64,000 bases of DNA from Limnephilus marmoratus (taxonomy: Eukaryota; Arthropoda; Insecta; Trichoptera; Limnephilidae). Position numbers and translations under genes: made by a program. The notes below the pieces were generated by a model that was not told the DNA's origin, did no database searches, and was given only the letters and a program-made list of their open reading frames with translations. The stretch covers positions 28,194,734 through 28,258,733 of the forward strand of contig OU862934.1 of assembly GCA_917880885.1 (NCBI GenBank). Direction: 5' to 3'. Shown piece by piece: positions 20,931 through 31,660 of the stretch (positions are counted from its first letter, which is position 1; each line of letters begins with the position of its first letter).

Positions 20931-21596
20931 ACCGAAAAAATTTGTTCAACCCCAATCCTATAGCTAAAGCTCGAAGGTATCGCCATGTACCAACGTAAGC
21001 TACGGGTATCTTGAAATTATCACTTAAGTAACGCCATGTACAAAAAGCTAAAATTTCCAAAATAAAAAAAAAAATGAACGCATAATTTGTGAGTAACGCC
21101 ATGTACTACAAATTCTAATACGAACGAGATCGGGTAGCTTGTAAGTATCGTCATGTACAAACAAATTCTACAAACAAATCTGATCGGTGAAGTTGTTAAG
21201 TAACGCCATGTACAAACAACTCTAATATCAAAATGATATCACCCTTCCTCCTACTTAATGGTACTCTCGGGGAAGCAAACTCCCCACTAATTAATCGAAG
21301 AATTTATTCCGTCTTTTACTATTGACTTTAATTCAGACTCAACTTACTTTTATTGTTAATAGGATCGGCCTAGCATTGAAAAAAAAAAAAAAAAAATTTG
21401 GACCCGCGTCTTTATTCACTATAAAAGACACCTAAAAATTTACAAAACCCAAGAAAAAAAATACAACAAAAAAAACCTAATTTTTTTTTTTTTTTAAATT
21501 TACCCAACTAGTCAGAAAAAACTTCCGGGTAATCTTGAATAAACCTTTCTCCATTCCTCATTTGCGGCGTCACTAAATTAATTGTCTCCTGAGAAG
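20931..21596 (-). repeat. Non-coding block replacing RT, with tandem GTAACGCCATGTAC units
   Basis: Between protease and RNase H stands AT-rich sequence with homopolymer runs. At 20970-21230 four to five copies of a TAAGTAACGCCATGTACAAA-like unit are spaced 65-80 bp apart. No RT motif (such as the YxDD or FxDD box) is present in any frame. Confidence 0.75.
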
Positions 21597-22823
21597 TTAT
21601 CCCAAATCGAAACATTCCATAAAATCTCTCCCCACAATTAATTCTGTTCCTTTTATTACTACAATAAAATTAATATTTTTGTTCCTACCCTTAAATTTCA
21701 CATCAAAAATCGCCTTTCCTACGACTTTTAAACGATTATTTCCATAACCTGAAATAATCCGCTTGTCTTGTGACAAAATGATTGAACTAAAATGTCGTTT
21801 AAACATACCCTCCGGCATCACACATAAAGATGAACCGGAATCAATCATTGCCGTAAACTTCTTGTTATTAATTTCAATTTCAGCAGTAATCGGACTAATT
21901 GACGCAACTAAAACTTTACTATCCCTGTGATTTTCAAAAATGGGATTTATAGGATTATTCTTGCAGAATTTCTGTAAATGCCCAACGCCCTTACATTTAA
22001 AACATTTCGCATTACGAAATTTACAATCAAACGATAGATGATCATTCCTTTTGCAAATAAAACACTGTTTTTTAAAACTACCCACGGGTGATCTAAAATT
22101 CGTACCTGAATTTGATCCTAACCTATAAGCTGGTTTCGTGTTAAAACTACCCTTGGGGCTCGACGATCGTTCCCTACGCTGATCTCGCTTGACCCCATCG
22201 CTAGTAACTCGTTTTTTTACTAGGTTTACTTCTGATTTTACTGTATTAGCACTATCCAAAGTTGACATACTAACTGCAAGTCCTTCTATTTCATTAAACG
22301 ACAACGTTTGCCCTTCTACGAAAATTTTCTCCTTCGCGCGTCCCGGTAACAACCCGATTGCAAACATGTCTATGAGGTTTTTTTCAAGCCTCGTTTCGAA
22401 TTGACAATACGTTGCTAAAGAACGAAGTCTAACCGCGAAATCTCTTATCGTCTCGCCTTGTTGTTGCCTCGCTAAAAAAAAATTCTCCCGTTCTTTAAAA
22501 ACTGAACGATTTTTGTTACAATGTTTGTCGAGAAGCGCTAAAAGTTTATCAAAAGATAAGTCCGTTACTTTACTTGGAAAACACAGATTAATTAGTAAGG
22601 TCAACGTTTCTGATTCTAGGAGATTCAATAAAAAAGCCCGTTTTTTCTCCACAGACGCTTTGTCATCATGGATCACGAAAAATTGCTCTATCCGAAGTCG
22701 AAACAACCCCCAGTCTCCGGAGAGATGGCAAAACGGTGGTATTCTACCCGATTCCATAACTCCCAACAAATAAATCGGCAAAGAAAAATCAACAAGAAAA
22801 CAATAACAAATAATCCCTCTCAA
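21597..22823 (-). CDS. Gypsy gag-protease
   Basis: About 408 residues; the likely start is the Met of MESGRIPPF near 22757, since the upstream residues look non-conserved. The capsid-like part includes FFLARQQQGETIRDFAVRLR. Two CCHC zinc knuckles, CFICKRNDHLSFDC and CFKCKGVGHLQKFC, bind nucleic acid. An aspartic protease has the catalytic DSGSS motif and a later IVGRDFM. Gag would package RNA and the protease cleave it. The frame is open. Confidence 0.92.
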   Translation of the reverse strand: MRGIICYCFLVDFSLPIYLLGVMESGRIPPFCHLSGDWGLFRLRIEQFFVIHDDKASVEKKRAFLLNLLESETLTLLINLCFPSKVTDLSFDKLLALLDKHCNKNRSVFKERENFFLARQQQGETIRDFAVRLRSLATYCQFETRLEKNLIDMFAIGLLPGRAKEKIFVEGQTLSFNEIEGLAVSMSTLDSANTVKSEVNLVKKRVTSDGVKRDQRRERSSSPKGSFNTKPAYRLGSNSGTNFRSPVGSFKKQCFICKRNDHLSFDCKFRNAKCFKCKGVGHLQKFCKNNPINPIFENHRDSKVLVASISPITAEIEINNKKFTAMIDSGSSLCVMPEGMFKRHFSSIILSQDKRIISGYGNNRLKVVGKAIFDVKFKGRNKNINFIVVIKGTELIVGRDFMECFDLG

Positions 22824-23215
22824 AGAATCAAAAATACTTATCTCAGGAACTCTTCTGGTCTCCCTCTGGGTTTTATCCTTGTCTTCTGATTAATTGATTA
22901 ATCCAATGATCCACAGATTCGTCCTTGAAACTATTAATCCAATGATCCGTTTTGACCTTGAAACTTCTGATTAATCCAATGATCCACAACCAGATCGCCT
23001 CCTTGCGGTATTTCACTTCTGTTCCTAAAACAAAAATCTTCTTATTCAGCCCGTAGCCACGGAACCAAATGCTCCTTAATCTCGAGCAGAATCTCTTCCG
23101 ATTCCTTGCCAAAACTGCAAGTCACTCCAGCAGTGACTTAGTCCTCCGTGTCCAGCACCAATTGTTATTCGCACGCGTAACTTTCACACAATTATACTTA
23201 TACGGCTGCGCCAAT

Positions 23216-23495
23216 TGTTATGTCTGCCCTTTCCTCGGCAGATAGTAATTATTAAATAAGGTTCTTTGAATATAAAAGTGTTTATTTACTGGAATAACCT
23301 AGCTGGTTAGCTACGTCTGTTTACTATTCGGGGGTAGGTAAATCTCTGGAGCCTTGCCACGGGAGCTCGCAAAGTATATCTCTGAGACTGCTTCTTGTAC
23401 GCCAATGCCATCTGGCGAGCTATGGTGCAAGCTACATGCTTACCGCCATCTATCGTATTCTTTCCATATGAAATACTTAATTACTCTACATCACA
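23216..23495 (-). repeat. LTR (5' in element orientation)
   Basis: The same 280 bp as 18845-19124. It should carry the element's promoter on the minus strand. The primer-binding site lies at about 23200-23215 (plus strand CGGCTGCGCCA). Confidence 0.93.
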
Positions 23496-24142
23496 CATCA
23501 TATAAACAATGACACACATATGTCAGACTGTGATATACAGAAATCTGTTTTATCAACTATCACTACAACTAGCTTCGAAATTATATAGGCCGATGCAGGT
23601 AGGAATCTGCACTAATAACTAGCTTCGAAATGGTACGCTAGAGGTTAGTGACTATCACTTTTTAAGCAATAACGATGTGACGATTGTGCTTTTCTGCTCA
23701 AAATTGCTCAAAATCTGAAAAGGATCTGGAATCGGAGACCTTTAAAATGCCTTAAAACCAAAATGGTACTGATTGAACATTTTATGACAATGTTACGTTT
23801 GAATTTCTGTGAAATATTCCAACCAAAATATTATTTATTAGTTTCTATCAAAGGTTTGTTTAGTTAGATTTGCTAATATATTAATAAATATTTTATATTG
23901 TGTGATTTATTTGAAATATTTTTGAGTGTGATTGTATAACTATTGTAGACTAACATATTTTTGTGTTTTTTTTCTTTCTTTTTCTAACGCCGCATGCTTG
24001 AAAATGGAATATAACTACATGGCTGCCATCTGTTGAAATTCAAATTATACGTATACGTCCTAAATTTAAAAATTTTCATGGTCCAAAAAATTTTCATAAT
24101 TTTTGAAAAATTATAATGATTTTAAATGATGATATAAAAAAG

Positions 24143-24436
24143 GTTGAAATAACTGAATCTGGTGAATTTATCGAAGTAGAACAGGAACAAGTTAAAAAAG
24201 AAGAAGAAAAAGTTCCACAGGAGAATGGAGACGTCAAAGAAGTCATTGATGATGTTGTAGAACAAGTTGAAAAAATCGAGAACATTGAAAATGTGGAAAA
24301 GTTTGAAAAGATAGATGAACCTGGTTTGACTTCAACACCAATTAAAAAGGTGACTGTGGATGTCAGTAAAAACATAGTGGAAGAAGCTAATGGACTTTCC
24401 AATGATGATTTCGATGGGAATGGTGTTTTGAAAGAG
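24143..24436 (+). CDS. Exon 9: acidic, probably coiled-coil segment
   Basis: An open, phase-0 exon of 98 codons with donor GAAAGAG|GTTTGT. It is dominated by Glu, Lys and Val in a heptad-like pattern (VEQEQVKKEEEKVP, then VIDDVVEQVEKIENIENVEK), so it should form a charged helix or coiled coil. It ends in a more ordinary DVSKNIVEEANGLSNDDFDGNGVLKE. The acceptor is weak: the only AG near the start (24141-24142) sits in an A run with no close pyrimidine tract. It could therefore be an alternative exon, or start from another acceptor or promoter; an in-frame ATG lies at 24116. Confidence 0.7.
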
Positions 24437-24670
24437 GTTTGTTGTATTTTTGAAATTTTAGGTAGATTTGTCATTGCTTGCTGAAGGAGGTACTAATCTT
24501 GCAATGTCACAATATAAGAGATCACAACAATGGCAGAAGTTAGCTCTTTGATAGATGACAGCTTTATTAAAGTTGCACTTCAAATACACCCTTTTATGCA
24601 GGTATATTTTAACCTTTATTTTATATCCCAAATGGCGCCTGGTGCCCGTAAAAATAGCAAGGGTGCTGCC

Positions 24671-24894
24671 ATGATTTTAGATTTTCACAGCCAAAAGTAT
24701 TTTCACTATTTGTTTTTGGGGTGTTGCGCTACCCCCTTCTTTAGCCAACGTTTCGGAGAGTATTACAGTGTCCATCATCAACACATCTGCCCTGATTATG
24801 GACACTGTAACACTATCTGAAATGTTGGCTAAAGAAGGAGGTAGCGCAACACGGCATAACACCCCAAAAATAAATTACGAAAATCAAGGGTGCT
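24671..24894. mobile_element. Palindromic hammerhead-like element, family A, with 10-bp duplication
   Basis: Two inverted arms as at 14772-14975. Both flanks carry CAAGGGTGCT (left copy with one base different at its first position, about 24659-24668; right about 24895-24904). The core at 24788-24830 has CTGATTA and GAAATGTTGGC, so it is decayed. It sits between exons 9 and 10. Confidence 0.75.
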
Positions 24895-25858
24895 ACATAC
24901 ACAAGAGATATACACACAAGACTGGCCATATTACTGACACTTATAGCAACAATTGATGATTCAAATAATTTTCAGTGGAGCCTTAGCAAAAGACCGTGAT
25001 TCAGGAATGACATCTTTCACAAATTTTCACTTGGCTTAGAAAATTTCATGTTGACAGATGTTTATACTAGACTTCTAAGCCCTGGAGCGATTTTTGCCAT
25101 ATATTGGCGCCATTTTAAATGTCTCCGATTGCTTTTCGTTTAAAAAAGCCCTTATCTCTTGATTCGGCAATTTTTTAATATTTGTAGCTCCCACGTTTGT
25201 CATTTTGGACTTAAAACGAAACTATTGAAATGCTTTATCTTTTATAACCATAGATGTTGCCAATCCGAACTTCGTAGACTATTTTAGAACGATATTAAAA
25301 ATAAATTTTTCAAATATTTTTTCCTGCCGAATATTTGATCAGCTGTTTACGGATAAAATTAAGTCCTTTTGCCATAGACATGCACCTTTAATTATAAAGT
25401 ATACCACAGACAACATACAGAAATCGAAAATATTCTATGTTGACTCGAATAAGTACCTCTCACGGCAGTTTCAAAGTAACAAACACGCAGGATTCGCGCA
25501 GTTATAAATGTTACTTTTTTTTTTTATAAATCCTACAAATATGAGATAAACTGTAAAATACAGGTTCATTCATTGGCTATATAGCACTATGATAAGTTTT
25601 TATGTCTCCATCTTAAAATTTGAAGATATGATTTTTTTTATCTTAGCGAAAAATTTAAAAAATGATCTTGTGGAAATCTCGGGCAATCGAGGCAAATTTA
25701 TTTATTTCGCATGGTCGCTCCAGTAGTTATGGTTGGTGAACTCCATTTTTAGAACTCGATTCCAGCTTCGTAATATTGACAGCTGTAGACCATGTGAGTT
25801 TATCAATTGGTTTTTATTTCATATTGAATGTATGACTGAATGATGCGTTTAATTGCAG

Positions 25859-25965
25859 GCTGGAGATCTCAGACCCAACATGATCCCTGAGACCAACGGC
25901 CAGCCTCCGGACAGAGCCCCCAGACAGAAGAAGAGGAGAGACTTCTTCGGGACTATTAAACGAAG
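25859..25965 (+). CDS. Exon 10: basic region
   Basis: Acceptor tttaattgcag, donor CGAAG|GTAAAA, closing with two bases. It encodes AGDLRPNMIPETNGQPPD and then a dense basic cluster, RQKKRRDFFGTIKRR, continuing into exon 11. In TMEM24 a polybasic C-terminal region binds the plasma membrane and is released by phosphorylation; a similar role here is inference. Confidence 0.9.
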
Positions 25966-26059
25966 GTAAAATATAATATTCTATACTTTCAATTGTTTTA
26001 CACATCAACTGTGACCAAAAGGTTGTCTCGTACAGTATTTTTTTGTTTAATTTCATGTA

Positions 26060-26140
26060 GTTAATTGCAGCAGTGGTTGAGTGGGCATCGCGTTTGGGTC
26101 CCACCCAGGCGTTCCGTGTTCGATTCCTCGGCTGGCTAAG
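26060..26140 (+). repeat. tRNA-like SINE head
   Basis: Holds an A-box-like TGGTTGAGTGGGC and B-box-like GTTCGATTCC at tRNA spacing (CAGCAGTGGTTGAGTGGGCA to CCTCGGCTGGC). The stems are imperfect and the sequence continues without a terminator, so a SINE remnant rather than a tRNA gene. Confidence 0.45.
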
Positions 26141-26559
26141 TCCTCCGTCATGACTCAAGCAACATTTTCGGCTTACTGTGGTGGTAGTAAGAGATTTTCT
26201 AATATTGTCGGGTTATTCATAACCAGTGGCGGCCGCTGCCCAGAAAATGTGGTGGTTCGCTGATAATCCGTACCTATGAGATAACGATTACTAAGCAACA
26301 TTAGGTAAAAATAATTCCACCAATCTTATTTGGAGAGAAGGTCTATTCTAAGCTGTTTTCGAAGGGCGAAAACTTCTACATATCGCTTTTTAATTAAAAT
26401 TTTAATTTTTTTGTTCAGATCTTTTTCTGTACTAAGAAAATAAAAACACCACACTAATTTTTCGTAAATAAATCTTAAATTTAAACCCAAATAACTCTTT
26501 TTTTTACAACGTTTAATTTATTTCATTTTATATTTCATAAAATAAAATAAATTTGAAAA

Positions 26560-26800
26560 TAGTGTAAGAAGAATATACGAAACAAATGTGAATGGTAGAA
26601 GAAGTTGGGGACGCCCAAGGAAGACAAGGCACGATCAAGTGAATCAGATACTTGAGTCGGGCCATGTCAAAAGTCGGAATAATAGAAGAGAATGTATGAA
26701 TGTGAGTGCGGCAAAGAGTGTGTGCCAAGACCGAGTTGTTTGGCTGTCCGTCCTCTCTGCCTACCCTTGAGGGGAAATGGCGTGATGGTTAGTTACTTAG
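26560..26800 (+). pseudogene. LINE ORF C-terminal fragment
   Basis: The frame reads NGRRSWGRPRKTRHDQVNQI, then ...VCQDRVVWLSVLSAYP: the GRP...D...RDRVVWR-like end of insect endonuclease/RT proteins. Related decayed copies are at 31380-31660 (+), 32840-33235 (minus) and a scrap at 16540-16600. Confidence 0.6.
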
Positions 26801-27964
26801 TTTTATATTTCATTATAAACAGTATACAAACAGCATTTATAAACAATGTATAAACAGCACATGGACAAAATTGTCAAGGTTACCTATAAAAAAATTGAAT
26901 TCCTTAATGATCTGCGTTTTATATTTTAAATCACAAATCAATAAAAAAGCAAATATATGTAAAATTTTGATATTTGCTGTACCTTTTGATTAAAAAAAGA
27001 ATTATTCAGTTTGGTTAAGTATTTTTGCCTCAAATCCAAATCTAAGTTTGTATGATAAAGGCCGCCGGGTGGCACACCAATATAGCTTAATTTTTCATAC
27101 ATATGGCTGGCTTTGCGTGCTGGCGATGTTTGGGATATTCGATACAAAAACATAATTCGCTCCGCTTGCAATCGGCCTGCACACCCGACAAGGCAACTTC
27201 GCGCGGAACTTTGAGAATTTGCTCTCCCTGATTCATATTATTTAGGCATTATGTTGGTAGGTGATATTTTTAATGAGATTCATAGATTTTATATTTTTCG
27301 TTAAAATATTATAAAGTAATTTTAGGCCATATAATTTACCAGTGCTGCACACAAACACACTGTGCAACCAGCCGCCCTTGTTCATAACCCGGAAATGTTT
27401 GTCTTTCTTTTAAAAAATGTTGTACCAAAGATATGAGCCATGAAAATGTTGATATTTGCGGCCTGCCGATAAGCATTTGTGTCACAGTACATACAATGAC
27501 TGGTGCAGCAGTACTGTACCAGTGCCATTCGAATAATGAATTGAACTGAATAGTACCTCGTGTGATGTCACAAGACACAATTGTATATGTTTTACCCAAG
27601 TTCACTTTGAAAGCTCATAACTTTGTCAATTTTAGAGATATTGAAGAGAACACAGTTAACAGACTAGCATTTTCACCCCATTTAACTGAAGCCCTTAGTC
27701 ATTTGACCATCCTTTCCTTAATTTCATGCATTCTTTCATTGTTTACACCCTTTCCACACATTTTCTTAAAATCGACTGGAAATTGAATATATGTGAAGCC
27801 CCTAACAGCTTCTTGGGGGAGTTCCTCAAGAATCTCATTTAGGGTCATTTCTATATACAATTATGCTATTATGTTACACTAAAACTAAATGCCGAAAACC
27901 ACGTTAATTCAATTATTCGTAGTATCGCTTCTACATATGTAAACACACATTTCACCACAATCTA

Positions 27965-28062
27965 CACATCTGCCTTGATGATTGACATTATAACGCTGTC
28001 CGAAACGTTAGCCAAAGGAGAAGGAAGCGCAACAAGGCACAACCACCCAAAAAATAATCATG
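27965..28062 (+). repeat. Half copy of hammerhead-like family A, core intact
   Basis: A single arm: CATCTGCC-TTGATGA-TTGACATTATAACGCTGTCC-GAAACGTTAGCC, then AAAGGAGAAGGAAGCGCAAC and CACAACCACCCA. Lies 35 bp before exon 11. CTGATGA has become TTGATGA. Confidence 0.6.
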
Positions 28063-28096
28063 ATAATATAATATATATGTTATTTGTTGTCTTCAG

Positions 28097-28203
28097 ATTA
28101 GGGAGGTCAAGAACCCGAGCAAGATCCGTGGATATCCCCGACAGTGAGAACGAAGACAGACCCAATGGAAGGAGTATTAGTGCTGATAGGAATCACTTAG
28201 CAG
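28097..28203 (+). CDS. Exon 11: basic Ser/Arg segment
   Basis: Acceptor ttgtcttcag, donor GCAG|GTAAAT. It completes Arg from exon 10 and leaves one base. It encodes LGRSRTRARSVDIPDSENEDR and NGRSISADRNHLAG. The RxRxxSVD arrangement is a typical basophilic-kinase site beside the polybasic patch of exon 10. Confidence 0.9.
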
Positions 28204-28439
28204 GTAAATACTAACTATTGATAGCATTATGAGAAGCAATCTGGAGTATGATAGTGATGTATGGATTCCACACCAAATTAAATACATACGCTGGAACAAA
28301 TTCCGAGAAAAGTCCTCAGATATATCTAAATGCGGACGCATGGAACGTATCCAAGGTTCATGCACAATATGGGCTTACTTAAGGCACCAGACCACGTTAA
28401 AAAAATTTTTTTGGCCCAAAATCAATATTTTTTTTCTAA

Positions 28440-28570
28440 CAATAAATTTTTATTTTTTTATATGAATACCTCACAAGAGTCTCAACTGTACCTGGCTATT
28501 CAGATCTGGTCACCAAACACGGCTAAAGCCATTTCAAGCAATGTTTCAATTCTAAATGGTGGATTTTTTT
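28440..28570 (+). repeat. SINE family S2, 3' part
   Basis: Contains TGAATACCTCACAAGAGTCT, CTATTCAGATCTGGTCACCA and CAAGCAATGTTTCAATTCTA, shared with the complete copies at 35525-35930 (reverse orientation) and 62405-62822. The middle is deleted. Confidence 0.6.
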
Positions 28571-28882
28571 TTCTTCTTTTTTTTCTTTGTTTTACAGTTT
28601 TTTAAGAGAAAAATGTGACCTTACTGGGGTACCCCGTTCTAAAGACACATTGTACAAGTTTTCTTATTTGAAATTTAAGTAAATACCTATGTTAAAATAT
28701 TACAGAGGAAAATTATAAAGTTAAACCTAAAAGAAAGTACAATACAATAATAGCATTAATATTTGTTAGGTTGCAAAATTGTATCTATACTCTTCCTTCC
28801 CATGTCCACAATCCATATCTTTATGCTTCTTTTGGAGTCGGTTATTTTTTTAATGGTTTTTATTGCAAGAGGGAGTAAATAA

Positions 28883-29050
28883 GGGAACGTACCCATACTA
28901 CGTGACCAATTTTTTGCAATTCTTAACCCCCCCCCCCCCCCCCCCGGTGACCAAAATCCTAAGCAAACCACCGCTCATTTGTACCAAGCGTGACATTTTG
29001 AAGACCCCCCCCCCCTCCCCGAAGAGGTCACGTGGTATGGGTACGTTCCC
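28883..29050. mobile_element. MITE, TAA duplication (GGGAACGTACCC ends)
   Basis: The same family as 4148-4315: inverted ends GGGAACGTACCCATACTACG, TAA on both sides, C runs inside. In the intron before exon 12. Confidence 0.78.
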
Positions 29051-29260
29051 TAAGCCAATGATAATAATTATAAGCCAATGAAATAGTGAAATAATTTTCA
29101 GATCCCATACAGTAACACTGCGTTACAAGAAGGTTTGCCGAGGGTGTTTTTAGCATGGTATGGGGTGGGTTAAAATGATCGGATATTTCACGATCGACCC
29201 AGAACTATTTAATTTACTACCCAATTCAATTTTCAAACGTAACCTAAATTTTGTTTTCAG

Positions 29261-29363
29261 ATAATTCCCTGGTGGTTCCTTCACCCTCCAGGAACTACCA
29301 CTCTGGACCCTCCTCTACTAACTCTCCCCTTCAATCGGGAGATGAGTCCAGGAATTCTCGAAG
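29261..29363 (+). CDS. Exon 12: Ser/Pro/Asn linker
   Basis: Acceptor ttgttttcag, donor CGAAG|GTTCGT. It encodes about 34 residues rich in Ser, Pro and Asn (NSLVVPSPSRNYHSGPSSTN onward, ending DESRNSR). Disordered linker between the basic region and the C1 domain, with no recognised motif beyond possible phosphosites. Confidence 0.85.
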
Positions 29364-29706
29364 GTTCGTTTCCCCTCCATCACTCATTAAAAACAATAAT
29401 ATACTCTACGTGCCTACTCGCACCTAATGCTGTCCTAATTTATTTATTATTTAGTATTAAATACTTTAAAATACTATAATATAAATATATAACAAACTAA
29501 TGTCTTGATTGCTTCAAAATGCTTATAAAACAAAATACATAAGTTCTGTCGTTATTCATCTAGTAATTGCTTATATAAATAATATGTAACACTATATTTT
29601 ATCAACTACTTCAAAATGCTTATAAAACACTGTAACTTACAAAATTATGACTAGATGTATCTATTAATTACTTCAATATGCTGTAACTTGATAGGTAATA
29701 TTTTGA

Positions 29707-30596
29707 TGTATCTAAAAAATATATAATAATCCATATTACTATAAAACATTGTAATTCACAAAGCAATATCTTAAATTACACCATTTACAAAGTACTATCT
29801 TATTTTTGTATTAATTTTGGTAGCAAGATCTGCCTACTAATGGGTGCACCCCCCCATATAACAAAAATATATAATAATACATATTACTTTAAAACATTGT
29901 AATTCACAAAGCAATATCTTAAATTACACTATTTACAAAGTACTATCTTATTTTTGTATTAATTTTGGTAGCAAGATCTGCCTACTAATGGGTGCACCCC
30001 CCATATAAAAAATATATAATAATACATATTACTATAAAACATTGTAATTCACAAAGCAATATCTTAAATTACACTATTTACAAAGTACTCTCTTATTTTT
30101 GTATTAATTTTGGTAGCAAGATCTGCCTACTAATGGGTGCACCCCCCCATATAAAAAATATATAATAATACATATTACTATAAAACATTGTAATTCACAA
30201 AGCAATATCTTAAATTACACTATTTACAAAGTACTATCTTATTTTTGTATTAATTTTGGTAGCAAGATCTGCCTACTAATGGGTGCACCCCCCCATATAA
30301 AAAATATATAATAATACATATTACTATAAAACATTGTAATTCACAAAGCAATATCTTAAATTACACTATTTACAAAGTACTATCTTATTTTTGTATTAAT
30401 TTTGGTAGCAAGATCTGCCTACTAATGGGTGCACCCCCCCATATAAAAAATATATAATAATACATATTACTATAAAACATTGTAATTCACAAAGCAATAT
30501 CTTAAATTACACTATTTACAAAGTACTATCTTATTTTTGTATTAATTTTGGTAGCAAGATCTGCCTACTAATGGGTGCACCCCCCCATATAAAAAA
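29707..30596 (+). repeat. Satellite-like tandem array, 146-bp unit, six copies
   Basis: The block GGGTGCACC recurs at 29842, 29990, 30135, 30281, 30427 and 30573 (spacings 148, 145, 146, 146, 146). Units share TTCACAAAGCAATATCTTAA and TTGGTAGCAAGATCTGCC and are nearly identical, so the array is young. It lies in the intron between exons 12 and 13. Confidence 0.93.
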
Positions 30597-31110
30597 GGCT
30601 TCGAATGGTCCAAAATATTCCAGAACATTCCACAACATTCGAGAGTGTTCTATTCCTGAACATTCCAGAATGTTCAGAACATTCCAGAATGTTCAGAACA
30701 TTCCAGAATGTTCAGAACATTCCACAACATTCTGGAGTGTTCTGGAATGTTCCACAATGATCTGGGACGTTCCAGGATGTTCCCGAATGGTGCAGAGTTT
30801 TCCTTAACATTCCAGAATGTTCAGAACATTCCACAACATTCTGGAGTGTTCTGGAATGTCCCACAATGATCTGGGATGTTCCAGGATGTTGTGGAATGCT
30901 CTCGAATACTCCTGAATGTTCTGGGCTGCTCTAGAAAATCCTAGAGGGCGAAACTTACAGCCCCTATATCTTCAGGTAAAAACGGAACCTTTTTTATGGA
31001 TGGGGGATAGAAGGCTACCACACCATATAACTCCCTTGATCGTACCGGGACTCGTTTCTGAGTTTTAGCAGCACGCACATTGTACACTTTCTTTTATAAT
31101 ATGTATTGAT
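30597..31110 (+). mobile_element. Dispersed element carrying a heat-shock-element array
   Basis: It follows the last satellite unit and ends before ATCACAAAGTAATATCTTAA, a piece resembling the satellite unit, as if inserted there. The left part (30600-30945) is an array of TTC/GAA palindromes. The right part (30945-31110) shares GGCGAAACTTACAGCC, GGTAGCCTTCT-type and ACTTTCTTTTATAATATG blocks with the inverted copy at 3745-3990. Helitron is one possible class; no terminal motif was seen to prove it. Confidence 0.55.
30653..30713 (+). promoter_or_regulatory. Perfect heat-shock elements (HSF binding sites)
   Basis: GAAcaTTCcaGAAtgTTC occurs at 30658-30675, 30677-30694 and 30696-30713: four contiguous nGAAn units in alternating orientation each time. 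The first is preceded by TTCct, making five. HSF trimers bind three or more such units. More two- and three-unit sites follow to about 30890. Known biology: such arrays carried by transposons can make nearby transcription heat-inducible; whether this one acts inside the intron is untested. Confidence 0.7.
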
Positions 31111-31379
31111 TACATCACAAAGTAATATCTTAATTTATGTATATATTTCAAATCAATAATACACTGAACGTGCCAACTTATTTATAAAACTCTGTAATTT
31201 ATTCACAATGTTTTGTATAAGAATTATTACAAAATGTGTTTATTATTAATAAAGATTTATTTTATTTATTAACTTTTTATATACCTACTCAAATACACTG
31301 AATGCTGTTGAAATGAGATCCCTGAGGCTGTCTGCTAAAACAAAGTTTTATTTTGTGAGAAATGTGGAGATATGCAAAG

Positions 31380-31660
31380 AATGTTAAGAATTAGTAAGGG
31401 ACACTCAGATGGTTTGGGCATGTAGAGCAAATTAATGAGTAAAGGAGTGTAAGAAGAATATATCATGCAAATTTAAATGGTAGAAGAAGTCAGGGACGCC
31501 TGAAAAAACATGGTACAATTAAGTGAATCAGATACTTCAATCGGGCTATGTCAAAAATCAGAACAACAGAAGAGCATGTATGTGACAGTGTATCAATGTG
31601 AATGAGGTAAGGAGTGTGTGCCAAGACCTCTCTACCTGATGCTTAGTTAGTTAATTAACT
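31380..31660 (+). pseudogene. Decayed LINE C-terminal fragment
   Basis: Shares AGATGGTTTGGGCATGTAGA, AATGGTAGAAGAAGT and a GTGTGTGCCAAGACC end with 26560-26800. Frames are broken. Confidence 0.5.

Larger units (their letters stand above)
18845..23495 (-). mobile_element. Ty3/Gypsy LTR element lacking reverse transcriptase
   Basis: 4,651 bp on the minus strand, in the intron before exon 9. Identical 280-bp LTRs; next to the 18845-19124 LTR is a polypurine tract (GGTGGGGGAGGG on the minus strand); next to the other is a TGGCGCAGCCG-type primer-binding site. Gag-protease (21597-22823) and an RNase H tail plus integrase (19323-20930) are open, but the RT and most of RNase H are absent, replaced by about 650 bp of non-coding sequence. 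No target-site duplication could be matched at the outer borders. Identical LTRs imply recent movement, so replication probably used enzymes of a complete relative. Confidence 0.92.
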
